Shown here: positions 49,878 through 59,873 of the stretch, one piece after another
How the letters are laid out: every line of letters begins with the position of its first letter
How positions within the stretch are numbered: position 1 is the stretch's first letter
From: Symsagittifera roscoffensis
Taxonomy: Eukaryota; Xenacoelomorpha; Acoela; Convolutidae
Length of the DNA stretch: 64,000 bases
Direction: 5' to 3'
Assembly (NCBI RefSeq): GCF_963678635.1
Contig: NC_087066.1
Span: 39,513,223 to 39,577,222 of the forward strand
The notes under the pieces: generated by a model
What the model saw: only the letters and a program-made list of their open reading frames with translations
What the model was told of the DNA's origin: nothing
Database searches by the model: none
Translations under genes and position numbers: made by a program

Positions 49878-51584
49878 TTGCGGTACGCGTGCATCGCCAT
49901 TAAATTGTGCGGGCATTACCGTTTAATACAAAGAGTGCAGCATAGGGACTCGCTAGGATTGACTACTAAGATTCCCAGGCTGAGCAAGGGAAGTACGCGA
50001 AAATTTAGAACTAGGCGTAGCCAATCTTCGGTTAGCAGCGTTCCAGTGGTTTTTGATGATAACGAATCGACTAAAGGTCAAGCTGATCTTTCAGTGAGCG
50101 AAATGAAACTAAAAAGCGAGAAGAACCTCGATGGCAATCAAGGGCGAAGCGCCGACTCCGGAACGGCGGGCGAGACGCTTATGGACCCCTTTGACGAAGG
50201 GGAACAAACGCTTATTCGACCCGACTTTGAGCCGAGCGAGGACCTCGAACGGGAGGAAGTCGAGAGGACAGAGGAGGCCTTAGAGCGTTCCGAGGTCGAG
50301 CCTCGAGAGGAAGTATTGTTCAGGGGAATGTCCAAATCAGAGAATAAGAGTCATAAGTGGAGAAAAGATTTTTCACAACCGACCAATACCCACTTTTCTC
50401 TGGCAAAGCAGAGCAAGAACGCGATGATGTCGAGTATAAGTCCGAGTGAAGAACAAACTGGTTCGAAGGCAAAGAAGAGTTGGAAGTCTCTGTACGATGA
50501 GCGCATGGCGTCACTACAAACCGAGGGTCTATCTTCCAGTTATGACCATCCGGAGATAGCACACCCGCATGTGAACTTCACGCCGTGTCCGAGGAACGAC
50601 ATCAGCAGAAATGCGTTGTCCACTTCGCCGACCAGGCCAATGTCTGATGGGTTATACCTGGGAGTATTCTCGACGTTCGACAGATTGATGACGTCGATGG
50701 GCAAGCAAAAAGGCGGTGCGTCATCAAGTATCAGGCTGCAGCCGCAGTTGACCTCATCTTCTCTGGGGCTAACCCCGCCATTGGGGGCAGCTGCCGATAT
50801 AAGTGACATGTTTGCTGGCGTAATGACTGGTCTGGATGATCTGAGACGGGACATGACTAAAAGAATAGATCAAGCTGACGAGAGAGCTCACCAGGGTCGA
50901 GAGAATTTGAGAGATGAACTGATGCACGTGAAGTCGCAGGCGAGATTTGATCAGGCTCAATTGATTCGCAACACCGATCAATGCCTGGCGGAGAGTCTGG
51001 CACAGGCAAACAAGGAGTCAGAGGAAAGAGAGGCTAGGATGACAAGAGAGATCGAGCGATTGTTGAACGATCACGATAATACCTACGCTCATACGATGAC
51101 TAGCCTGGAAAGAAGGTTAGATGCCAAATCTGACCTAATGATGCGGAAGCTTGACGAGATCTTAAATGGGAGCAATCGGGAGGAGCGTTCCAACTCAAGG
51201 GAGCGCTCACGCCAGGCGAATGATGGAGATGGACACGAAGAAACAAGAAACTTGAGCGAGCCGAGCGATCAGACAATAGTGCACATCGACGTGTACGCAG
51301 ATTACTTGAGTGCACTAAGTCCGCAAACAACTTCTAGAGCCGTGAGGGCACTATTCACAAGAGGTAGCAGAAAATCAGTTCGAGTCGACGATAGGTACAA
51401 GGAAGCATATGGTCCACATGAGGTAATACTGAACATAGACGGAACAAACATCTACACAAAGACCATGATAACATGTGATGAAGACCGACAAATCTACGTG
51501 GGTAGAGAAGAACTAAAAGTAAGATCTTCGAATCTAGGAATAGGGAGCGGCCCAGGGAAGCCCCCTCGAGGTCTAGCTGGATGA
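49878..51584 (+). CDS. ORF1, coiled-coil leader protein with a C-terminal pre-protease-type domain
   Basis: The open frame begins at 49878, but that codon is TTG. The first ATG is at 50103 and gives about 493 residues, so 50103-51584 is the safer CDS unless the 5' end is spliced. The N-terminal part is acidic and Ser/Glu-rich. Nucleotides 50830-51170 encode a long charged helix with heptad character, a likely coiled coil. Nucleotides 51249-51524 encode a ~92-residue domain (NLSEPS...HIDVYADYL...SRAVRALFT...NIDGTNIYTK...REELKVR) that is clearly related to the segment just before the protease in pol. The stop overlaps the gag start as ATGA (51581-51584). No frameshift is visible in this ORF. 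Its position before gag and the coiled coil suggest a structural or RNP role; this is inference. Confidence 0.75.
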   Translation: MRYACIAIKLCGHYRLIQRVQHRDSLGLTTKIPRLSKGSTRKFRTRRSQSSVSSVPVVFDDNESTKGQADLSVSEMKLKSEKNLDGNQGRSADSGTAGETLMDPFDEGEQTLIRPDFEPSEDLEREEVERTEEALERSEVEPREEVLFRGMSKSENKSHKWRKDFSQPTNTHFSLAKQSKNAMMSSISPSEEQTGSKAKKSWKSLYDERMASLQTEGLSSSYDHPEIAHPHVNFTPCPRNDISRNALSTSPTRPMSDGLYLGVFSTFDRLMTSMGKQKGGASSSIRLQPQLTSSSLGLTPPLGAAADISDMFAGVMTGLDDLRRDMTKRIDQADERAHQGRENLRDELMHVKSQARFDQAQLIRNTDQCLAESLAQANKESEEREARMTREIERLLNDHDNTYAHTMTSLERRLDAKSDLMMRKLDEILNGSNREERSNSRERSRQANDGDGHEETRNLSEPSDQTIVHIDVYADYLSALSPQTTSRAVRALFTRGSRKSVRVDDRYKEAYGPHEVILNIDGTNIYTKTMITCDEDRQIYVGREELKVRSSNLGIGSGPGKPPRGLAG

Positions 51585-52534
51585 ATCCAGCCCCGCCGGA
51601 AGCAGATGCTACTCCGGAGACAAGGTTGCCCACTGTGCCACAAGTCAGTTCAGTGCCAGATCTGACTACAGTCTCACCGGACACAACGATGTATGCCTCG
51701 ATGTTTGAACCTCTGAATAAATCCCTCGAAACGTTCATAACCAAGCTCTCGAAGTCAACCGAGAGAGGAGAGAGGTCAAGAAGGACATTGAAGAAGCCTA
51801 AATCATACAAAGACGAGTCAGACGGCTGCATTGATACTTGGATAGAGGTGATGAAGTTGCACTTTGAAGAAGAGAGTCTCTCCAAGAAACAGGAATGCAG
51901 CGCACTAACGAGCAACCTGGAGGGTACTGCCCTAAATTGTGTAATGGTGAAAAAAGCCAATGAAAGAGACAGCGCTCGCAAGATATTCGACATCCTGCTG
52001 AATCGTTTCGGCTCTGGAGTACAAGGGCACCAGGCTATGGTGAAGTTCGAAAAGAGGCGTCAAAGAGATGACGAATCCATAGACAAATTTTTGGACGACC
52101 TTGAATTGCTTAGGAGGAGAAGCAATCCCGATGAGAGAATATCCAAGCGAATTTTGGCGATAGTTTCGAAGTTCATGGACGGAGTGAAGAGTGAGGAGTT
52201 GAAAACGATGTTAGCCACACACTTCACCTTGTCGCTTGACCAGTTACCCACGCCTGATGATTTGCGTATGAAGTCACGTGAATACTTGCTCATAAAATCA
52301 AGGGCGCAAAATCGTTACAGCAATTATGGCAACTACAGCGGGACGAACACTGGCACGAGCTCCAGTTGGTACAAGCCTCTCTACGACATGGATAAGAGGA
52401 GGTCATGTGCGAATTGTGGTTCGATGGACCATCATGTTTCCGCGTGTTCTGCTTTCAAACAGGAACATGAAGGCAATAGGCTACTTTCTCGACGACGTCG
52501 ATGCGACCGACGAGGATCACGAAGAGTACGTTAG
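51581..52534 (+). pseudogene. Gag (capsid and first zinc knuckle; frame then breaks)
   Basis: ATG at 51581 overlaps the ORF1 stop. The 317-residue frame has a basic SRRTLKKPKSY stretch, a helical capsid-like region (about residues 80-245) of the retrotrans-gag type, including a Trp-Ile-Glu segment, and a CX2CX4HX4C zinc knuckle at residues 276-289 (CANCGSMDHHVSAC). From about 52475 the frame continues into a basic out-of-frame tail. The family-like sequence moves to the +1 frame, so the last ~20 residues here are not native. Confidence 0.8.
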
Positions 52535-52877
52535 AGGGCTCATCATGAAATATGGACCGAGGTGCTTCTTCTGTAACTTGGAGGGACACTTCAAGTCGGA
52601 CTGCACTCAGTTTTGGGATGCAGTGGCGGACGCGAAACACCCCCGCCACGAAGAGGCGCTTTCGGGTGTCAAGGCCAGTTGGGCACGTCTGATGAACGAG
52701 GCCGAGTCTCGGAGAAAAGAGACGGCACCGAGCACCTTCACGACTAAGAAGGTGAAGACCTTGCCTGACGAGGGGGCAGCCTCGAGCCTGGAGGCAGAGT
52801 CGGCCAGCCCACGCAAGATAGATTATGGTTTGGCTTGGCGACAAGGACAGCGTTACAGAATGTCAAACAGGAGCTAG
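52470..52877 (+). pseudogene. Gag C-terminus with second zinc knuckle (shifted frame)
   Basis: In the next frame the protein continues as an acidic linker (DDVDATDEDHEEY) and a second CX2CX4HX4C knuckle, CFFCNLEGHFKSDC, then Ala/Glu-rich sequence. At about 52840 the frame changes again, back to that of the first gag part, and continues into the pre-protease region. The paired changes point to mutations in a gag-pol frame that was once continuous; programmed frameshifting is less likely. Confidence 0.75.
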
Positions 52878-54436
52878 CCACGAAAGAAGTGGAGCAATGG
52901 GTAAGGTCGGAACTGGAAAGCACGGATCTTCGGGAAAAGTTTAACATTCTGAGTAAAACGACGCAAGAAGAGGACAAAAAGGAACCCAGAAGGCAGGGAC
53001 TAAAACTGAATGTCATATCTGGTAGAACTTTTGGAATGACGAAAGAAGGGACGAAGATAATGTCCATTATCTCAGTCGCAGGACACCAGGTGGTCAAGAA
53101 CTTGAGTGAACCATCCGAGATTACACTAGTCCACCTGGACATTTATTCAGACTACCTGAGGGAGAAAGATCCCAAGCTGGACTCCAGGGCAGTGCGAGCG
53201 CTGCTCACGACAGGAGGTCCAAGGCTGATGAGAGTGGATGGACATTACATAGAGGTCAATGGCCCATATCCGATTCTGATGAATGTGGACGGCATCAACA
53301 TTTACACAAAAGCTCACGTAACTGATGCGAGTGATCAGGTAGGCCGGATATATATTGGCCAAGAAGAGCTGAAGGTGCGACGAATCGGATACAATGCCAT
53401 GCTTGAACAGGATGCGGTCCACATAGGTTGCGAAGCCGATCTGGCAGCACATGTGCTAGATGTGCAGGGCAGACAACTTTCAGTGAAAGGACTGTTAAAC
53501 ACGGGTGCAGTGGTCAGTGTCATGCCAGTCAAAACCTGGACTGACATGGGCTTTGATTGGTCGGATCTGATACCGACAAACATCAGACTGGCAGCTGCCA
53601 ATCAGGGAGCGATCTATGTGACAGGACGGACCCCTATTATATCACTGCAGCTTGGGGGAATACATCTTTGGATGAGCTTCCTGGTGGTGGAAAATTTGGA
53701 CGAATCCGATCAACTCATCCTGGGAAGGGACTTTGTAGGCAACTTCGATGTCACGATCGACCTCAATGACGGGTTGATCAGGATCAAAGATCCGGAGAGT
53801 AAGTATGAAAAGAAACCTCTTAATAAGATCTTAATAAACCAAGCTAAGGTACCAATTTTTCTAGATCGAAAAGTGAGATTGAAACCAAACCAAGTCGTAG
53901 TAGCGACGTTTAGGACGAGGAATCTTAATGAACTCAGTAAGGACAGACAGGTGTGCCTGGTACCAAATCCAAACAGTAAGAGCTCGGCTATTTTAGGAAG
54001 AAGCCTCTCACTCACTCAGAGCGGACTGTGTGTGAGTGTGTTGTTGAACACAGAAGCAACAACAGTGACAATACAGAGGGGAAAGAAACTTGGCTACGCA
54101 TTGCCTCTGAACACAGACTTTCAGAGTGTGGAGAACTTGAAAAAGTTTGTTGTAACTAAATGTCCCTTGCATGCGAACCAAGAATGTATACTGAAGAGAG
54201 TAAATGAATCGAAATCTTCTAGGAAATTGTTTTCAATGAAGTCGGAAACAGATGATGGGTTGTCTAATTGTTCGAATTTTCCCGAGAAACCGACAAAAAC
54301 AGAGTTAGCAGCGAATAAACCGGTCCTACCTGAGATACAACATTTGAAGGGTAAAATATCAGACAAGGAATTAGATTCGCTCAGGGCGGTGCTAATCGGA
54401 ACGCAGACGTTTTTTCGAAACATAAGGCCGACATAG
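52835..54436 (+). pseudogene. Pre-protease domain and retropepsin
   Basis: The open frame starts at a TTG and is read from gag. A basic coiled region is followed at 53099-53380 by the ~92-residue domain shared with ORF1. An aspartic protease comes next: GLLNTGAVVSVMP has Asn (codon 53498-53500) where retropepsins have the catalytic Asp of DTG. LAAANQGAIYVTGRTP and SDQLILGRDF match the flap and the LGxD/LGRD end. After this, residues to about 517 connect to RT. The frame is lost near 54390, and the ORF ends at a stop at 54434-54436. Protease activity is unlikely in this copy. Confidence 0.85.
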
Positions 54437-55200
54437 GTTGCTGTAATTTTGTAGAACACGAGATTGAGATAGAAGAGGGCTCGGTACCGCATAGGGAAGG
54501 GGCGAGAAGAATGACCCCTCATAAGTCAGAAGCGTGCAGGAAGCAAATCGAGATGTTAATGGAGTACGACATGATCGAGCCGTCGAAGTCCCCGTGGGCT
54601 TGTGGCGTGGTCATAGCTAAAAAGAAAGGGGGGCAACTCAGGTTTTATTGTGATTTCCGTTATCTGAACGCAGTGACTATAAGGGACGCATACCCGATTC
54701 CCCGCATCGATGAGAGCCTATCCAAGTTGGGGGACGCGAAGTTCTTCACGACGTTAGATCTGGGATCGGCGTTCTGGCAAGTGCCACTCCGAAAGCAAAA
54801 TCGTGAAAAGACGGGCTTCGCGTGCGAGCTGGGATTGTTCCAGTGGAAGAGGATGCCGTTCGGTTGTGCAACGCGACGGCCACAATCCAGCGACTGATGG
54901 CCAAGGCACTCACGAGTGTGACGAAGAAATACGGGAACCTCATCATGTGTTACGTCAATGATGTCGTGATCGCAACGCCAACCCTAGAGGATCACATAGA
55001 GAGGTTAGATGAGGTGTTTACTTGCATGAATCAGGCGGGAGTGAAGTGTAAACCCTCGAAGTTTGAAATCCTCAGAGACTCCATAAAGTATCTAGGCCGC
55101 CTGGTGGATAAGCATGGAGTGAGACCAGATCCCGAAGCGGTCGAAGCTGTTTTGACCTGGAAGGCACCCAAGACAGATACACAACTGATGAGTTTTTGGG
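54392..55200 (+). pseudogene. Reverse transcriptase (Ty3/Gypsy type, broken)
   Basis: RT blocks in order: PHREGARRM and MIEPSKSPWACGVVIAKKK, LRFYCDFRYLNAVT with DAYPIPRID, FTTLDLGSAFWQVPL, KTGFAC and the start of the MPFG block at 54511-54870. The frame then changes at about 54865 and continues at 54822-55195 in another frame with TATIQRLM, MCYVNDVVIATP and IKYLGRLVDKHGVRPD. The catalytic YxDD reads YVND, with Asn at codon 54957-54959. A further frame change occurs at about 55193 in a T-run. The copy cannot polymerise. Confidence 0.92.
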
Positions 55201-56467
55201 GTTCGCTAACTATTATCGGGAGTTCGTCAAGGGATACGCCGATAAAATATACCCCATGCAACAGTTGATGAGAAACAAAGGCAAAAAATTCACTTGGACT
55301 GATGAGGCACAAGTTTCATTTGAAAAAATTAAACGTGAACTTTGCGAAGCACCAGTCCTCGGTATGCCAACAGAGAAGGGGATGTTTGTGTTAGACACGG
55401 ATGCATCAGTGGTTGCGATATCAGGCATACTTCACCAGGAGCAAGAGTGGAACGGGAGAACGGTTCTCCGTCCAATAGCCTACGGAAGTAAGGTCTTGAG
55501 CGATACCGAGATGAAGTATGGCGCACCGAAAGCGGAAATGTTCGCGGTGATAACTTTCGTGGAAAAATACAGGGCCTACTTGGGGAGTGCTCCCTTCAAG
55601 TTGCGTGTGGATAATCGAGCCCTTGCCTGGCTGAAAACCTATTTGATGGACCAAAGTTATATTGGTCGTTGGATCGTGCGCCTGGACGGATACCACATAA
55701 TCATAGAGCACCGTACCCGTGACAAGCATCAAAATGCTGATAGCCTTAGTAAGAAGACAGAATTCTATGAGCGACTCGAAGAAAAGCAGGCTAACCAAGC
55801 GGAGATCAAAGACGGGTTTTCTTTCCTAGACAAGGAGACTTACGACAAACTACCACTCACTAGGTGGCTGGATAAGTCAGGGCACGCTATACCAGGACAC
55901 CCTGAACTTCCAGTGGAAACGGCCGCTGAGATAAAGATTTTAGCTGTTCCGCTGGATCTGCTAGTCCGATCCAATCTGGTACAGCAGGAGCTCACCAGAA
56001 TGGGTATAAACAGCATAGCTCTGCTAAATAGGACAGTGAATGTGGCGCCGGACGTCATGGAGAAACTTCGTGACTTGCTGGATAGAGAAGTCGACAGACA
56101 TGATCGTGAGTGGATAGAGACCAGGCAACGATTGGCCGTAACTGAGAAAACGGAGAAGAGGCCAGTGATCATTCGCGATCGCGATGTGGAACAGGATTGC
56201 CGGTCGATAGTGAACCAGCTGGTGACCTCAATGCCGAAGGATGTCTTGTTGAGGACTTCACTCACAGAACGTGGGAGACCGACCCCGGTCCAAGTTACTG
56301 AGGAAGTCAGGGTCAAGTCGAAATCCAGCTTTACGAGAAAAGTACATTTCACGGATGTAAAAGAGGAGTGCGATCCGAGCTCAGATTGCTCTTCCGGGAC
56401 GAAACAATATCCGGGGAGTCGGACGCCTTCAGGCCCGTGCAGGACGATTTGTACGGGGAGAGGCTGA
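55196..56467 (+). pseudogene. RT connection and RNase H
   Basis: Opens with GFANYYREFVKGYA (the conserved end of the RT thumb), then the RNase H core: FVLDTDASVVAISGILHQ (first catalytic Asp), KAEMFAVITFVEKYRAYL (Glu), FKLRVDNRALAWL (Asp) and HRTRDKHQNADSLSK (final Asp), so all four acidic residues are retained. The C-terminal 200 residues are charged linker towards integrase. The frame drifts near 56400 into an out-of-frame tail. Confidence 0.9.
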
Positions 56468-56832
56468 TGAGACCACCTAGGGACAGAAATTCGTCCCGGG
56501 AGTCGGATTCAAAGCGACCAATGGACAGAGTTTTGTCTGGGGAGTCGAGAAACATCACAGACAGATTGGAACATGTTGATGCGGAATCATTGGGCTCAAG
56601 TGATGACTCGAGGCCTCAGTCCTGGGACAACACATCCAAGACTACTTCCAATTCTGATGTATCGTAGATTGCGATTCATTCCTTGTTGGTGGACTGGAAG
56701 CAGCGCGGGCTGGACAGAGAAATGCATCAGGATCCGGACAGAGACAGATACACCTCCGACGAGGAGGTCACTGTGGTGGATAATGCCGCCGATAATCTCT
56801 AGCTGATAGCAGTCTCGAGACGCCCAACCAGA
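56368..56832 (+). pseudogene. Charged linker between RNase H and integrase
   Basis: After the frame change near 56400 the protein continues to 56667 as an Arg/Asp/Ser-rich region without domains (RPPRDRNSSRESDS). From 56668 to 56832 no frame is convincingly coding. Low-complexity linkers of this kind are common before integrase in large Gypsy elements. Confidence 0.5.
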
Positions 56833-58717
56833 TTGCTGCCACATGGCACGGTCGTCCGTACCAATCTGGAACCATCTGTGCAGGAAGCGACGCCTTTGAA
56901 GAAGATATGGTGTGTCAAGTTGATGGACGATGCCCATGCTCCGGAGATAATGAGCGGGCAATTAAACGTGATAAAGACGTATCTGAAAGCCAGATACCGG
57001 CTGTCGGATCTCCTCAGGGCTCAACGAAATGATAGAATGACGAGCAATCTGAAGAGATGGATCGAGAATGGAGCATCTGACAAAGGAGATCTGGAGGAGG
57101 ACAGCTACAAGATTTTGAAGCAGTTTTACATGAAGAGAAAAGATCTACTGTACCTGAATAAAGACGGAATCGTAGCCTGTAAACGGAATGAGGAGGACAA
57201 AGTCCTTAACAGGTACAATTAGATAGTGTTACTACAGTTGTACCAGACTGAATTGCTCTTTAGTTCACATGATCAGATGGGACATCAAGGGGTGGACAAA
57301 GTGTACAACAGGGTACAGAAACGATTCGAATGGCCTGGTTTGAAAAAGGCTTGTTGAAAAGTGGATCTCTGCATGCTTGTCGTGTCAACAGGCAAAAGAC
57401 CCCAGGAAATTAAGATTCCCTCTGCAGTCAATAGAATCATCGGGGTTCAATGAAGTAGTGCAGATTGATCATCAAAAGATATGCATGACAGCCACAGGCT
57501 ACAATCAGGTGCTGGTAATGATTGACCATTTTACGAAATATGCAGAGGCAGCACCCTGCATGACAGCATCAGCGGAAGAAACATGCGATCATTTGATAAA
57601 TATGTGGATAGCGAGGCATGTCTGCCCAATCACATTCCAATCGGACAATGGCAAAGCATTCGTAGGGGATCTCACGAAGGAGTTAATGAAAAGTTCGCAG
57701 GTAGCATAGGCCCACTCGACCACTTATCACCCGCAAACAAATGGCCTAGTCGAGAGGCAGAATTGCACGCTGGTATCCATGTTGAGAGTTTATTGCTCAC
57801 GCTACATGGATGACTGGGATAGACACTTGCCGCAAGTGATGGGTGCTTACAACAGCACAGAGCATTCCACCACGGGAATAAGTCCGCATATGATGCTGAC
57901 GGGTCACGAAAAAGCGCTTCCGTTGACGTTTTTCTACCCTGAATATGAAATGTCATTAGAAGACAGCATGATCTCAATGACTTATGCAGGAGGAACACGC
58001 AACAGGCGCAAATTAGACAGAAACGGAGTTATGATTAAAAGACTGCCGATGCAAAAGCCTACTCAGTTGGCGATTACGTCTGGGTGTTTCAGGAAGTGGT
58101 TCCACCAAAAGGAACCAAAAAAACTATTAAAGAAATGGCGTGGCCCTTTTCAAATAACGGAAGTGCACCAAGGAGGTCGGTTTTATCGACTGAGCACAGG
58201 AAAAGCAGCTCATTACGAAAACTTCAAACCGCACAATGCCTCATCAGAGGACTGGTGCATCCCAGCAGACATGCAGGAGGGAGACTATTTGATAGTGGAT
58301 CCTGCTTGTGAGGTGAATGAAAGAGGCACTCGCGACAAAAACGACGGAAATGAGATGGTGGATGATTGCGACCTACCACTGGACCTAAAGTTGACCGAGC
58401 GAGTAGAGGTTGATGACGAAACTCTACCTTATGCCGAAGAGGACTGGGACTGCCCAGAACAGACTGAAATTCACAAAGGAATACAACCTGACTTTCCTCT
58501 CACCATGGAGACACGCCAGAGCAAGAGAGGAAGGGACAAGAAGAAGTACAATCCGTATGGCGAAGACAGGATAGTTTTAAGTGATATGATGGAGTCGCTG
58601 GTGGGATTGGATGAAGTAGCGGTGCCAAGGGAGATCGACTTGGTATATGACATGGATCAAGGTTGGATCGACGATCGCTACGAACCAGAAGTGGAGTTCG
58701 AACCAAAGGTTGATTAG
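56833..58717 (+). pseudogene. Integrase with zinc finger, DDE core and GPY/F-like tail
   Basis: N-terminal part at 56833-57222. The HHCC zinc finger follows: SHDQMGH at about 57265-57287, and CLSCQQ at about 57371-57388 after a frame change near 57355. The core has FNEVVQIDHQ (first Asp), ITFQSDNGKAF (second Asp) and TTYHPQTNGLVERQN (Glu). Between the second Asp and the Glu a TAG at 57707-57709 interrupts an otherwise continuous frame that runs to 58717. A short local shift affects about 58060-58115. KKWRGPFQITEV and GRFYRLSTG form a GPY/F-like module. No chromodomain is seen. The C-terminus is acidic and ends at 58715-58717. Confidence 0.9.
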
Positions 58718-59412
58718 ACTCATGAGCAAGAATTAACAAACTTGCGAGTGCTCGAATGGCTCCACGATCTGCCGACGGATCCTATGATATTTTTGTCCGG
58801 AGAGTGGGGTAGGACGCACCCACACCAAAAATTGATCATTAAAAAATTAAAATCGGCAAGAGAAACCGGAGAACTGGAGACGGAGGGCGAGAACGCTAAA
58901 AATCACTTTTTGGACGAATTTTTGAATCTTAGTTTGACCTACCGAACCATTATTCAAACTATATCGTCATAACGGACAGCGATTTCATATTCAAGTAACA
59001 TACATACGCTATAGCGATAACCGCGGACGTAAGCTTCAAAACAGCACTAGCGGCTGATTTCAAAAGTGAGTATATAGGCCATCGAGTTTTTATGGAAACA
59101 GAGCCCTGGTGTGAGAGGGATGATAGCGCTGCCCCCTGTTGCATCACAGATACCAGGGAAATATTTGTGTTTCCTGGTTACTAAGGCCACTGATAGGCAA
59201 CACGTAGATCCAGAGAGCTTGGCATTGGCCTTGACTGGTTTTAGGGATTTTCTGGTTGAGAGAGGAGTGACCTCTCTCTCTCGTTACCAGTCTATGATCG
59301 TAATAGGGGAAAACTACATCCGAGAGAGTTGTACGCCCTCATACACGTGATATTTTCAGAAACTGACATAGAAGTTTACTTACATAAAACTTACTATCTG
59401 AGCATATGCTAG
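58718..59412 (+). pseudogene. Accessory ORF with macro-domain-like fold (TARG1/OARD1-like)
   Basis: Directly after the pol stop the same frame reads on with a region containing LRVLEWLHDLPTDPM, then from 58957 the sequence follows a macro domain in three frame segments (58957-59110, 59111-59270, 59281-59412). Landmarks are NYIVITDSDF, YAIAITAD followed by ALAADFKSEYIGHRVF, IALPPVASQIPGKYLCFLVTK, an ESLALALTGFRDFLVERGV helix, the SLPVYD...GKLHPREL loop, and VIFSETDIEVYL. Order and spacing parallel TARG1-type macro domains, which bind or cleave ADP-ribose. The last loop lacks the usual Gly-x-Gly, so binding may be altered. A TAA (58996-58998) and two frame changes make this copy inactive. Confidence 0.65.
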
Positions 59413-59873
59413 GAGTTGCATTCGGCGATAAGTGGTTTTTATTAAGTTCACTTTATAGAGGTTAGGATTGAGTTAGGTTAGCTACTAAGGATTATGTTTT
59501 TAGGTAATAATGTAGATATATGATGTTTATGTGTTATGTTATTGTTAGGGTATGTGTTATGTGATGTTTGTGTCCTGAAAGATCTGGAAAACTCCAGGTA
59601 TGGAAGGTGACAGCGCTCATTCGTGTTAGCTCGATAAGGTTGAAGGTGGACGATCCACCTTGGTGCTAAGTTTTAAATCAGTAACGAAGAAAAAATTCAA
59701 TGGATTGTTTTAAAGGAGAAAAATGTGAATGATGTTTTATCCTGAAAACGGGACCGCATGAAAGGATGGTTTTAAGTCGTGACCTGTTTTTTAGATCTTG
59801 ATTGATCATATCTTGTTTACTGAATCAAAGCAAACTTGAAGAAACTTCACGACACGAGAATTAACACGAAGAA
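59413..59873 (+). promoter_or_regulatory. Spacer before the accessory ORFs, with hairpins
   Basis: About 460 bp without ORF between the macro-like ORF and the SGNH ORF. It contains AAGGTGGA-CGA-TCCACCTT (59643-59661), a perfect 8-bp stem with a 3-base loop, and a smaller CTGGA/TCCAG stem near 59584. As the downstream ORF begins with its own well-placed ATG, this spacer may hold a signal for separate expression (internal promoter, splice acceptor or reinitiation site). No such signal is proven. Confidence 0.4.

Noticed and set aside
52455-52844. Minus-strand ORFs of 69-170 residues across gag-pol and the accessory region
   Set aside because: Antisense shadows of GC-richer coding sequence; no motifs.
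52470-52880. Programmed ribosomal frameshift between gag and pol
   Set aside because: Two opposite frame changes ~370 bp apart return to the original frame, and no slippery heptamer with a downstream structure was recognised. Mutation is simpler.
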